Positions 12,239 through 24,900 of a stretch of 64,000 nucleotides of DNA are shown piece after piece (the first letter of the stretch is position 1; each line of letters starts with the position of its first letter). A model generated the notes under the pieces. That model was not told where the DNA came from, made no database searches, and was given only the letters and a program-made list of their open reading frames with translations. A program made the position numbers and the translations under genes. Location of the stretch: contig OU744448.1 in assembly GCA_916610825.1 (NCBI GenBank), positions 9,038,650-9,102,649 of the forward strand, given 5' to 3'. The DNA is from Haliclystus octoradiatus. Lineage: Eukaryota; Cnidaria; Staurozoa; Stauromedusae; Haliclystidae.

Positions 12239-13623
12239 ACTAGACTGGTCCAAAAAACATGAAAGTTTGAAATGTTATCGGGCCCATCAATTTTCTTGTT
12301 CAGAATGCGTGCACACATTTTATTGTAATTTGACATTGGGAAATGGGGTCCCAAGGCCCCTCTAAATTAATACGTAAAGTTAATGGGGAAAACGCTGATA
12401 TTTTTCAAACGCTAATACGTCATCTTTGTGAAAACATATTCTAAAATTTTCTCACATGGCCGTGGAGGTAATGATCTGAATAATCTGAATTTATTAATTT
12501 AAATGTTTGAATCTTTATCATTCCCTTAAAACTATGGGGTTGAATACGATGCATAAAAAAACGTGACTTCTGCTGTAAAAAAAGATTAATCTACAAGTGT
12601 CTGCTGTCAATCTGTCAATCTAAAAATATTTCCGTGAAAGGTGTCACCGTCGTTTATATCGTAGTTTGAAGAAAGTTTGTAACTCGAGAAGGTCATTCTG
12701 TTGAACGGTGACTGTTTTATAGATTCAGAGCATATTGATGTTGTTATTGAGATATTCATTATTGTTACGGTCGCTATTATTTAGATAAACAAAATATGGA
12801 ATAAAGTTTAAATAAAGTTTCGAATAAAACGTTGGAAATCAAACAAAGATATCGCATATATCGAATATATGTTGATTCCTATTTATATTCATATTCATAT
12901 TCATTAATTTATATTCAAATTTATAAAACATCTAATAAATTTTGGGCCACGGAGAACGGTGAAGCACGAGCGATCAACTGTTCCAAACGTCGAACGATGA
13001 TAAAGTTCAGTAATCCACAAAGAATTTTACGAATACATTTTCGGAAGTCACATGTGAGCAGTTACATGTTCAAGCTTGAATTTATGAAGACATCGAATTA
13101 TTTCTTTGTCACGTAGCAAGGGATATAGCTCTTTAAAAGTTTTCAAACATTTTGAGATTCAAGTAATTACCTCCGTAGATCAAGTTGAACAATGTCAGAG
13201 GCTTTGTTTCCGAAGTTTTATTTCCCTAATGGCAGCTAGTTCTGTTATAAATTTTGACTGAGTTAAACAAAATGAACAGCTTTCTGAGTAATATTTCTGC
13301 TATCTGAGTAAAGCGGCGGTAGCAAGAATGAACATTTTAATAACAAGTTAACGACATATTGTGTCTATAAAACAGCCACCGTTCAACAGAATGACCTTCT
13401 CGAGTTACAAACTTTCTTCAAACTACGATATCAAAATATGCGTTTGCAAAATATCAACAGTTTCCCCATTAGCTTTACGTATTAATTTAGAGGGGCCTTG
13501 GGACCCCATTTCTCAATGTCAAATTACAATAAAATTTGTGCACAACTTATTTTCGAAGCATTCTGAACAAGAAAATGGGCCCGATAACATTTCAAACTTT
13601 CATGTTTTTTGGACCAGTCTAGT
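12239..13623. mobile_element. Non-autonomous TIR DNA transposon (1,385 bp, TSD ACCC)
   Basis: Both ends read inward as actagactggtccaaaaaac. The inverted arms extend at least about 190 bp (12239-12425 against 13430-13623) and continue with further inverted blocks (12655-12720 against 13345-13435, containing gaacggtgactgtttta and its near-complement). The element is flanked directly by ACCC at 12235-12238 and 13624-13627, a likely 4-bp target site duplication. The middle has no transposase. The ORFs at 12832-13116 and 13361-13678 are readings across repeat arms. Superfamily unassigned. Confidence 0.75.
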
Positions 13624-13627
13624 ACCC

Positions 13628-16224
13628 ATAGCCTATATAATTCTAATCAGATTCTCTTTTTTACAAATTTTCGCTTAAATCAGATATCCTGAATTCTACG
13701 TTGAGACAGATGTTAAGCCTATTAATGTTTTATTGTTAAATGTCTCATAATAGACCTACAGATAAAAAGACAGGGAATGATGTTCTACGTTGCCTGGATT
13801 TTACGAAATAGGAATATAATTGATTTTCATAAATTAGTAATGGTCTGTCTTTTCGATTCACAACAATTCTCTTTTTTATTATCAGAAAACTGTACATATG
13901 TTTGGAAATAACAACCCAGAGTCAATGCAATACATATGTTTTGCAATGATTTAGTGAAATTATGGCTTTCCTTCTTCATTTGTAACAATTGACCTAACCT
14001 TTTCAGTTACATCTCTGTATTTACGGATTTTTGCCGTGTTTGTTATGAATGAAAATGAGATATTTCCTCTTTATGAAAAGAAAATTTAATCTTCAAGATT
14101 ACTTTCACAATTTGTTAATCCATAATCCACAGTTAATATCAGTGAATTGTCAATGTAACACTTGAAGCTTTCTATACAGAATTAATATTACGTCTGGAAG
14201 TAATATTACCTCCATGTCAAAAAATAATATGAAATCATACAAACTGTTAAAAAACATCCATTCCTACTGTGTCAACTGTGTACATTTGATGTTATCAAAA
14301 TTAAGCTTGTTACGACTGCCGGTGTTTTTCTTCCTGGTCACTGTAACCATGAACTACTAAATACTAATTTGAAGCAACTTCATCTGTTAATCCCACAGAG
14401 TACAGTGGAACCCGCTGTGCTAGTCAAAATTGTCAACAATTTTCATTGCAGTTATCCAAATTTGCACATACCTGAAATTGTTTAAAAAAGACTTGACTAC
14501 AAAATAGTCAATAGATTTTAAAAGCCAGGTTGCATATGTGCGGGGATTTCAGTTATCGGAATTGCGCTTGCAATTCCATTGTGTTGTAAAATATTTACGA
14601 CTAAATAATAATCCGATATTGAAAAGTTTTCTTATCAATCAAATTTTGTTCAAGAATATAATACACTGCTGTAATTTTATTTGAATGTTTTTTAAACATA
14701 TCCATATATCTTTTCTGCTTATTCTTGTATACCAGTGTGTATCTGCACAGTCTAGCATGGGAATTGAAAAATGTTTTTTTGAATAATTATGATATTGACA
14801 GGGATTTATTTGATTATGTTCCAATCCTTTAAAATCAAAACTACAGCCTACTTAATTGTTGTTATTAGGTTAAATTTTTTATCAAATGCGAAAATATTCA
14901 AATTTTCTCACATCATTGTTCCTGAACAGTCAGTAGGCCTAATGTTGGGTATCATGAGTATTGCCGTTAATATTGTGCATTGTCTGTATTATTATTGTTG
15001 AAAAATAGTGTATCGCATGATTAACATAATGCATAGAATGTTGCATTGTTAATCATAAATTTACATAGATATGTATACAAGCTTTCTTGAGATTGTTTTT
15101 GCTATGATTGTTTTTTTTGTTCCTAAGTAAACAGTTATGATGTAAGAGTGTAATTTAGGTGCAGCTGCTGTCAGCAGCTCATTGGACTTCATGGGCCAGA
15201 AGGTCTATGAACCGCTATCAATATTTTCTGATAAAACATACACAGCAACATACATAGCAGAGAATAATGGTTTTGGAATTTGACTGCATTTTTGCTACTG
15301 ATTTAAGCTTGTCAATATATTGCTCTATATAAGGCATTGTATCATAATATAATATGTGATATTGACTGAGGGTTCGTGACAATTTTAATTTGATAAATTA
15401 GGATCTATCCTACTTCTTTTGAAACTTAGAATAAAATCTGCATGTTTTTATTTTACTTCTGTTCACACATTATCAGAACGATAGTAATTAATTTTCTATT
15501 TTTTTTATGACCAAGCAAAGTAATATCGTCTACATTGGCACATTGTCCACAACATACTTTTTTTAAACTTTCACCGGCGTTGCCGGCAACTGATTTCACT
15601 GTGTTTTGCTAGTTGTCACTTTCATCTTAATGTAGATTTAATCTTTTATTACTTATCTGATCAGTGTTATATGCATTTGTTTTTCAGAGTGAAAATCCTG
15701 GATCTCAAAATTGACGAGCAATACTTTAATACACTCTAGCAATCAATACACTGATATGATAAAGAAATGTTACACTCTGCTCACAAACCATCAAACATTA
15801 CATGTGGTTGAATATTGATGATTTTACTTGCTGGATGTAATAACACAAAAAGCAGATGAAATTTACTTACAAGCTATACAACAACTTTTCTCTTAAACAT
15901 TTGGATCTTCTGCTGTTATTTTACAATTATCTATACATGCAGTTGTATTCTGGAATCATTATTGACGTTTGGGTATTATTATGATGGACTGATCTTTTTC
16001 AATGACCAGCTGATGAATCCAAACTATTACTCTGTTACGATTGAATTGTTGCACTGGCTTTCGTCAGGGTTCCAGTGTGACTTTATTATAGATCGTAATT
16101 GATTTAAATTAAATGTTTAATCTAATCTAAAATTAATACTGTGCTGTAATATGATGATTAACATTGTATAGACAATATTTTGATTAGACTATATGTGCAA
16201 CATTTTGATAAGCAATCGTAAAAA
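13628..16224. other. Noncoding stretch, nothing assigned
   Basis: No recognisable exons, RNA genes or complete repeats found. If the orphan terminal exon at 16830 once had upstream exons here, they are not detectable by eye. Confidence 0.45.
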
Positions 16225-16690
16225 TATCTTAAATCAAGAAAATATGTTCTTGTTTCAAGAATCTGATGAGAATATTTGATTTGTAGTTCCAAATGCGCTA
16301 GCAAATATTATCTTAATTCAAGAAAATACATGCTTATTTTACGAAAATATATGCTTATTTCAAGAAAATGTTTGCTTATTTCAAGCATATATATGCTTAT
16401 TTCAAGAATCCAACAATTCTGACTGCACACTATCTTCAGAAATGAAAGCAAAAAGGGTCTTGTTTTGAGACAAAATTTGCTCATTTCAAGAAATTTAAGC
16501 TGGAAAAGAGAATAATATGTCAAGCAAATTTGTGCTTAAAATAAGAAAATATAACAAGCAAATTTATTCTAGGGTAGAAATATTTGCTTCCTATGTGGAC
16601 AAGTACATTTATTCTTAATTCAAGCAAAATTTCACTTATTTCAAGAAATTCTTTTCTTGATTTAAGCACATGGATTTTCCTGTGTAAACA
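16225..16690. repeat. Cluster of interspersed 'gcttatttcaagaaaat' motifs, both orientations
   Basis: Variants of TGCTTATTTCAAGAAAAT recur about every 20-30 bp (for example around 16330-16410), and the complement-like phrases caagcaaa and ttgaattaag also occur. The stretch ends near 'acatggattttcctgtgtaa' at 16669. It resembles the interior of a MITE-type repeat. The three minus-strand ORFs here only translate the repeat. Confidence 0.6.
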
Positions 16691-16719
16691 GCAGACCCTT
16701 TTCTCTTGAGCACAAGAGA

Positions 16720-17400
16720 AAACTATATAGTTATTGTTGCTGACATTCACTTTTAAATGTTTTACAAAGAAATTTTTAATCAATTATTCCTGCTGTCGTT
16801 ATCATTAACTGTACAATTATTTCTTACAGACAGCACAATATGAAAATTTACCAAAACCAGTAATTCTGCATCCTCTACCTCTACCTCCGTCAAGATGTCA
16901 AAGAGAGACTGGCTCGGGAAGTTCAAGACTTCAAACCGGGCTTCAAACTCAATCTGTCTACATAATAGGAATATCAATCATCTCATTGATGTTACAATTG
17001 ATAATTTGAAGATATAACCCATGTAAATGAATCGATATTAGTTCTTGTATAGAGTCTTACTTGATTGTCTTTGATTATATAAAAATGTCCTTGTCATTGT
17101 CGAAACAGCTCTGTCTTGTGTTCTTGTTATCCGAATGTATTCAAATTCTGTAATGCCTGCACCATTACCAACACCGAGATTATGAAAATGCCATGAATGT
17201 GTTATAAAAGTTTGAAATCAATGACAAGTATTGTTTCTGTACCTGAAATCCTGCTGAAACTTGAAATTTAAAGCCAGCATGCTAAGCCATAACTGACATT
17301 CATCGTTGAATTTAAGCTAAGCTTAATTCAAGTTGAGTTCGTAGCGACCGCCAGGCAATGTTGCTCTATCAAATAGAACTTGACCCTGTAGCTAAATGAG
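16720..17400 (+). repeat. Segmental duplication, copy 1 (around a MOXD1-like last exon)
   Basis: Homologous to 41240-41910. Shared parts are the pre-exon intron (gacattcacttttaa-type), the last exon, the block 'atataacccatgtaaatgaa' just after it, and a distal block near 17270-17400 ending in 'caatgttgctc'. The similarity covers intron, exon and 3' flank, so this is a genomic duplication and not a retrocopy. Confidence 0.75.
16830..17009 (+). CDS. Orphan terminal exon of a MOXD1/DBH-like monooxygenase
   Basis: A splice acceptor (ttcttacag) at 16821-16829 opens a 60-codon exon ending in TGA at 17007-17009. It encodes the conserved 'LPKPVILHPLPLPPSRCQRE' block found in the last exons of genes A (41386-41553) and B (51915-52082). 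A hydrophobic tail follows, rich in Ile and Leu, as expected for a C-terminal membrane or GPI-anchor signal. It is four codons longer than the other two. I could not find any other exon of this copy upstream in the window, so it is either the relic of a lost tandem paralog or the end of a gene whose other exons lie before the window. It is in frame and not visibly damaged. Confidence 0.75.
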   Translation, partial: TAQYENLPKPVILHPLPLPPSRCQRETGSGSSRLQTGLQTQSVYIIGISIISLMLQLII

Positions 17401-17409
17401 TAATCATGA

Positions 17410-18656
17410 GTCTATCCTACCATGGATACAAACGTTTTGTATTATCCTTGTTTTTGTTGGGTAGACCGAAGTCGATCACATAATGCTTTATGTGCAAACA
17501 ATTACAGGGACACCTTTCGTTAAGAATAAATTAATGTATAACTATTATTGACCTGTTGAATTCTCAAAAAGTACCATAAACTCAACAAATTTGATCATTC
17601 CCGTGACTGCCAAAGCAGCAAAACAGTAGATAATGGTATAGGTACGATCTTGATAGGAAGTTTTGCCATAGAGATAATTTCGACCGATATATAATGTCGT
17701 CAAAACATTGAAGGCAGTTTGACAGCAAAATGGCGCAACACATGAAGCAGAATCATCAATTTTTAAATTAATTGGAAAGAAAATAGCAACAATACTGTGT
17801 CGATAATCATGTTAGCTAATGCTTTACGTTTTATTCTCTCTTGAAATTTCAACAACGTACCAAATAATTCCATTTTTGTTTCCAGAGAATTCCTAGAAGC
17901 ATTTGAATTAGTTGTCATATAAAGCAGAAAGATCAATCTTATATAAGTTGTCTGCAAAGCCTCGTTTGATACTGGCCTTCAACTCCCCGCAGACGCTACG
18001 ATGAGGGCCTAATAAAATTGAGGAAGCAAAGTGATGAGTTCAAAATGGCTTAAGCAGGGAAAATCTGACTGGTCAATGACTGGGCAGAATGCTCTGTAGT
18101 GGGCATAAACGCAATGATGATTGGCTATATCACATTTTTATAGAAAAATGGTGTCACCAAATATGATTAAGAATGTTGATTTCAGACTCCGAGAACATTT
18201 ATACACTCTGATTGGTGCCGTCACAGCCTGGTGAGATATACGCATAATAGTTTCAAAAACGTGAAGATTGCGGAGAAGATTGAAGAACAAGGATTTAAAT
18301 AATAAGATTTGCACATGGCAAGCTCTATATAGCTTGCGATGTCCTAAACCGCTGAAATGCTATAGTTGTTTCTCTATACTGTGCAGTTTCCAATTTCACT
18401 TTACAAATGTACAAATCGTTATTACTCCTTTGGAAAGGTAAGCCAATATTGAATTGTGCCCTAGCCTCCTGTAAAACCACAATGACATATGAAAACAAAA
18501 ATTGACAGGAAGGTTATGACCTTAACCTATGCCTCAACACATGATACTATTCAGATCAAATAACATCAAATACTGAAACCATGGTTTTCAAGATAAACAT
18601 TCTTTTTACGATAACATATGTTCGTAGAGTAGCCACATGTTTAATGCTTTTCTAAA
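17410..18656 (+). promoter_or_regulatory. Upstream region of gene A, with a possible TATA-like site
   Basis: No other gene is visible here. At 18317-18336 the palindrome gcaagctctatatagcttgc contains TATATAG, about 320 bp before the gene A start codon. Position and sequence suit a core promoter with a moderate 5' UTR, but nothing else supports it. The start codon context is tctaaaATGA, with the favourable A at -3. Confidence 0.25.
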
Positions 18657-18944
18657 ATGAATGCCTATGCGTTGATAATACTTTGTTTTATACAAACTAT
18701 ATCATTTGTTGCTCCATACTCAAATCTACGTAGTGAATATGATCATGCAATGTACTTAGATGAAGATGAAAAATTTGAGCTATTATGGTCAGTTGATCAT
18801 GATAAAGGGGTAGTATCGTTTGCTACTGTTGTTAATGCGACAGGATGGGTTGGTTTTGGTATTGCTAAAGGATTATCGGGTAAAATGACTGGATCAGATA
18901 TTGTTATTGGTTACGTATTACCTGATGGAACAGGACAACTTGTT
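18657..18944 (+). CDS. Gene A exon 1: signal peptide and start of DOMON domain
   Basis: 96 codons from ATG, ending phase 0 at donor gtaagt. It opens with a hydrophobic leader (residues 3-18, 'AYALIILCFIQTISFV'). Then comes the DOMON-type stretch 'FELLWSVDHDKGVVSF' and 'ATGWVGFGIAKG', standard in DBH and MOXD1. The open frame beyond 18944 is read-through into a 99-bp intron. Confidence 0.9.
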
Positions 18945-21900
18945 GTAAGTAGATATATCCAGGATATTGAAATATTTCGTTTTAATTCTGCCCCTTCATT
19001 ATTCAAATCCGAGATTAATTAACTTGGTTATCGTGTTTTTCAGGATCGTTTTGCAACAGGTGAAAAATTACCTTTGAGAGATGAAAAACAAGATTATCTT
19101 CTGACAGGTTCACAGGAATTAAATGGTCAGACAATTTTAAAATTCAATCGATCAATTGAAGCTTGTGACGAGAAAGATAATAGCATTCAGGTTTGTGCAT
19201 CAAATAATAGAACTACAGTTTTACATTAGAGGAATATATCTTTCTTGTTCAATTTATCATTTGTGTTTTGTTGAGTACATGTGAAGCATCTTTATTTCGT
19301 ATGATTTCGTATCTGTTAATTAATTAAAAACTGGTTTGCATATTCCCTTATCGTTTCGGAAGAAGTTTGGTGAGGGGTTTATATTAGTCAGTTATACTGT
19401 CATTTTCAAGAAAAATGCTAGGAAATAGTTCATTTTTCGCAATTTTGTTTATACGGTTTCCTGCAATTTTGGGAGCTAGCAGGATTTTCTAAATAGCCAT
19501 ACCCCCATACAAATTTATCAAAGAAATAATTCCAGGCTTTATATTTTACAAAATGATGTGGCATATTAAAGAGAACTTGGTTGTTGATACATGATCTGGT
19601 CTATTTATATCTCATTTTGGCATGACAACACTTTTGGATTTCTTTTGGCGTTACAATGCCAACAATTGAACTTTACAAAACTTTTTTGCAATAAATCAAA
19701 ACATAATCTGGACATACCCTATTTCTTCCATCATTACTCAAGTGCGAAGTATATTTTGCACCAATACCTTAAATTAAATGAAAACAGACAGAGGAAGTGT
19801 TCGAAAAATTATAAGAAAAGTCAACGAAAAAATGTTTAAATTTTTATTCCTATTAATTAACAACATTTCGATCGCTTCATACAATCATTTTCAAGTTAAT
19901 GTTTAAAATTTATTATAGGACTATTTATTATAGGCTAATTTAATACAATATACAAATGATAATAATACAATATACAAATGATAATAATATAATAATACAA
20001 AATAAAAGTACAAATAAAATTGACAATAAAGGTCTATTTAAACAGTAGAGACTTTAAGGAATCCTTTTGCGAGTTAAGCGACAATTTAATTTTTAAAATG
20101 AATAACCATCTCTTTTATTAAACAGTCAAATTTGATTTACAGCGAGACAAACTTTTAAAAATGGTAAAATGTCATTGCTTTTTGTGTCAAAGCTATGGGC
20201 ATCTCTTAAATGTTTTCCAACAGCCTTAAAACGATGGTTATTAACGCGTTGATGCAGGTGTGGGCGAGTGTAGCAAATATAGTCAGCATCACACTGACCA
20301 CACTTAACAACGCTTTGTTTGGATAAAATGTCAGGTTTTACTTCTTTACGTCTTAGATGGTCTAAAAGCTTTGGACTAGTAAAAATTAGTCTTATTTCAA
20401 TACCAATCGAGTTACTTAGCCGTGAAAGGTCTTGCTTGCTGACATCGGCTGGTTTCTGGTACCAAATACTTTTATGCTCGGCTGTTTGTGTTACTTCATT
20501 GAATTATGAGACAATTAATCTGTTTTTGTGTCTTTTCTCTGAAAAGTTAATACTTATTCTTTTTGTTAATATTTACGTAAAAATGGGATGACTGCAAAGC
20601 CCCATGGCCACAGCCCAAAACTTATTATAGCCACTTCTTTTTAATCCCGAAAAGTAAATTTATGAACGTCAAAATTCTAGTATAAATTCGACTGAATAAA
20701 TGTTTACCTCTAAAGTTCCAAACCTTCTTAATAAAATTGTAAACGTTTACATGAATAGTAAGTTCTTACTACTAGCAAATCGATTTTTGATCTCAGGAAA
20801 ATTTTCTTTTGAAAGCTGTAATGTTCGTGTTCAATAATCAAAAATGTGGATTTAACATGGATGCAACAGCGATGAAGCGACGCTGGATCCATTCTATTAT
20901 TGATGATGGTAATATAAATTAATGATAATTTGTATCCTTGTTGAAATACTAAATGATTTCTGGGACAAACTAGCCACGATATTAAAAAGAGTTGATATTC
21001 AATTTATTTTTGAACAGAAGATTAGTTGCATGATTTGACAATTCCACCAATTCTTTTACGTTTGAAACAACCAGATAAAATGCATGTGCCTCAGCTCAAC
21101 ACACTTTGTGTAAATTTTTCTAGAGAGTAACGCTAAAAGAGACAAGACTGTTGTTAGGTGGGCATACATATTACTGTTGTTTGTATAATATGTTTTTAAG
21201 ATATCTGATAGTATGTGGGGAGAAAGACCATATAGGTTTGCTAGGCGATATCAAACTGTTCGAAGTACTTTACTTACATGAGTTGTAAAGATCAGATTTT
21301 CATCGGATGTGACTCCAAGGCTACGGCAGCTGTCAACATTTTCTATTGTCTGATTGTTGATTTCTATATTCGCGGAGGTACATCTGGACTTTTATAGCCT
21401 TTGTATGACCTATAATTATAACAGGAGATTTATTTGCATTTATTTATAAACCATTTCCACAGCATCAGTGATAATGATATGAGTATTGGACTCATTGGCT
21501 TTTAAATCTGCATCTAATGTTTAAAGCAAATTTCATGCTCGTTAGCAGCATCCTGCTACAACTGTAGTAAAAGTATCGGGAAAAAGGGGTATAGGCCCTT
21601 TGCACGCTTTGCAGAGGCTGCGTCAAAGCGAGGTAGTCACTGTATGCGGTTCTCTTTCTTTGCGTTGTTAGTGAAAGAAACCGGTTGCTTCTGCAACATG
21701 CTCTTTAACTTGGACCGCTTTCTTAGTTTATCGAAACGCTATCAACGTATTCATTTACTTTATTGACTATACAAACTTAAATAAAAACCAAAAATAAGTT
21801 TGAATTCGCTACTTGTTGCTGTCTTGAACATCTTCTAAACATCATCAAATGCAGTAATTTATGCATCTAAAGTATATCAGCATACCAAAACAGCAAATAA

Positions 21901-24900
21901 AGAACAGAAAACAAGAAAATATATCGCCAATAAACTAATCTTTATCTTCAAATGAGTGGTAAAGGTTATGATAGCTTTTCAAAAACGCTGTCTTATATTT
22001 GCAATTTGTAAGTAGCATTTTCGATGAAACCAGCAGCGATATCCAACAAAAAACACTTCCACGGCTACTCCAATGATATAATCAGTCAATAAAATAAATG
22101 AATACGTTGATAGCGTTTCGATAAACTCTAAAAAGAGGTCCAAATTACAGAGTACTTTTCACTAACATGCAAAGAAATAGAATCTCTTACAGTGACTACC
22201 TTGCTTTGACGCAGCCTCAGCAAAGTGTGAAAAGGGCCTATTATTTGAACATACGTTACTCTTGTTGCTATGGCTGCATATCATTTTGGAGGAAGTCATT
22301 TCTCTGATATTGTGTCTATATTTCTGTTACTACTTGTATCTACCAAATTTTCCAATCTGTCCTTCGAAACACGTCCACTGATTGATATGCATAGCATTTA
22401 CAATTAGTGAGGCAATAATAAGTTATGGTTTTGGTTGTTTTAACTTTTAATAGAGTGGCACAACAAAATTAATCTTTGCATATGGTCTTGTCGATCCTAA
22501 CCCAAATGATGACACATCAATTGCATATCATTCAAATCGCAGAGGTTCAAGAAGTGTCAATTTATTAAATTATGCTAAACATACAGATACATTTACATCT
22601 GGAAAATATGTTGACTTGAAAATGAATAATGTCACAGTACCAAAGAAAGAAACGACCTATTGGTGTACTACTGCAAAAATATCACGAAGTGACGTTGGTG
22701 GAGGAAAACGTCATATTACAAAGGTAAGAAAATATGACACAGAAGACCAATTATTGTGCTTATATCACTAAATAAATAAATTCTCATATAGGTAAACTTT
22801 TGCTTGAAACAAAAATGCTCAAACTCGTTTATTTAGAATTGTTTTCCTACTTTCTGTAAGCACATAGTTTTTGTGGTCTTAATGTTATGATAAAAAATTC
22901 CTCGACTAAATGAAAAAAGCATTGTCCAACATTTAGAACATCGATACTGTTTGCGCTTTTTGAGTTACCAGCCTTGGAGCATTGCAAATGAAAAGCTCAT
23001 TCAGAAAATTTCGAAAATGTGGACGTTCAATTGTTTTATAAATGCAAGGATTGGTGCACAGTTTCTCATGACCGATAATTTTATGGAGTACAACAGGGCA
23101 CATAAAGAGAGAACAGAAGGCATCAGAGCCACCACTGAAAGTAATAATTCAAATTAAGGAATGTCTTGTAAAGAAGCTGTGTACAACTTATGAAGTAACG
23201 AAGTTACAAACTTTTACATCCTTTTCTTATACGCTCAAGTTAAAGCTTTTGAAAACTCCTGATCAAATTATAACTCTCATTGGCTGACCGTCAACGAAAT
23301 TAGAATAAAGCAAGAAAACTTGAAGAGGATATAGGAATGTTTTATGAATTGCATTTATGTGGTTTCAAGATGCACCATTCTGTCCTTATCATAGTATTCT
23401 GCGTCATAGAGTTTACCAAATGTGTTCTTGACGTATCTTTATATATTTATATTATTTTGAGTTTATCCTTTATTATAAATGTTTTATTTTTCTGTTGCAA
23501 CTTTAAAAACACCGCTACTATGGAATGATGCCTATATATACTTGTTAAGTAGCCTGTTCGTTCTTGTTAAAAATATTTTAGAATAATAGAATGACATTTT
23601 TCTGAATAAATGATGATGATGATAAAAATAATTAATAATAATTTTAATTTATTTAAACTCGCATTCTACTACATAGTACTTAATATACAATAGTTGCCAG
23701 AATTGGCATGTTTTATAAAATGGCGAGATATCGTCAAGCTAATAAAATAATTATGAAACAGTTAATTTAAGAAATTGTTTCGACTTTGATATTTACAGTT
23801 TAAGAAAAAGAAAATAAATAAATGAGAAGATATAATTATAAAAAAAGATAATCATATGGGTTTATTAAAATTTTAAAGCCGAAGTATTCCTATTTAGATT
23901 AAAAGGATATAATTATCTAAAAATTAAAAATGTAAAAAGTTGTCCTTCATTTCACGTTTAAAAGCATCTCTGATAATAGATGTAATGTTGCTATTGTTTT
24001 TATTAAGCCTACTGAAAAGTGTTCCACATTGATATGATGGTAATAGCTTCCCGCATACGGCATTAATTCGAGGAATAATGAATTCATGTCTTGAGCAGGC
24101 CCGTGTTCTTCCTTTTCGTGTCATAAAAGAACGTATATATAAGAAGGATATGCTTTGTTTCTAATATCCGATGTTAACAGTGCAGCAAATGTTTCGACAC
24201 GATGATGTAATAAGGAAGGCTTCATTTGCATCATGTCGAAACAATCTTCACATGGGCACCTCCGGTCACTTCTTATTATAGATCTAATTGATCTACAAAA
24301 ATAATAATAAATAATAACAATTGAAAGACTTATAAAGAGCTAAAATTACAAATAATCTAAAGCGTTATTGCCTGCGACATTTGCCTGGGTTACCCCTGTG
24401 AACATTTAATGATATTGTTTCTATTGTTTCGACCGGAAATCATTAGTCTTGTCTAAGTCATTTCAAGTTGAACTCACTCCAACTTTGAAATCAGCCAGGC
24501 AAAATGAGCGAGATCAGATCGAAACAATAAAAAAAGATCATTAAATGTCTACGGCTGTTACCCAGGCAAATATCGCAGGCAGCGACGCTAGCAACGACGC
24601 AGACAAATTTGCTATATGGGAACCAGACTGTACGATGGGTGAAGCGTTAGTAAGAAAATGATCTCCTGACTTGATGCTTGTTCGATGAGAACATAATACT
24701 ATACCCTCTCTAGTTCTCAGACGGTAGCGAGCCGGAATTTATATTTATACAATGCCAGTTAGATATTGCGGAGAAAGTCCGTGAATGATCATGATGTTGT
24801 TTGTTTGTTTGTTTGTTTGTTTTAATTTATTAACAATATACCAGTTCACTTACTAGATCTATTTGTTTTGTAAGTATTGCTCTACATACTTCGATATTTA

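Larger units (their letters stand above)
19191..22453 (+). other. Gene A intron 2, filled with mobile-element debris
   Basis: 3.26 kb between two phase-0 exons. It holds AT-rich simple repeats (19925-20010, 'caaatgataataat' units), a Penelope-like fragment (20126-20505, minus) and a TIR element (21594-22238). Nothing else is identified. Confidence 0.7.

Noticed and set aside
12832-13678. Two plus-strand ORFs in the TIR element
   Set aside because: They translate the inverted arms and simple repeats; no resemblance to a transposase.
10000-16800. Further exons of the orphan 16830 paralog
   Set aside because: I looked for the exon 7, 9, 10 and 11 signatures upstream on the plus strand and did not find them.
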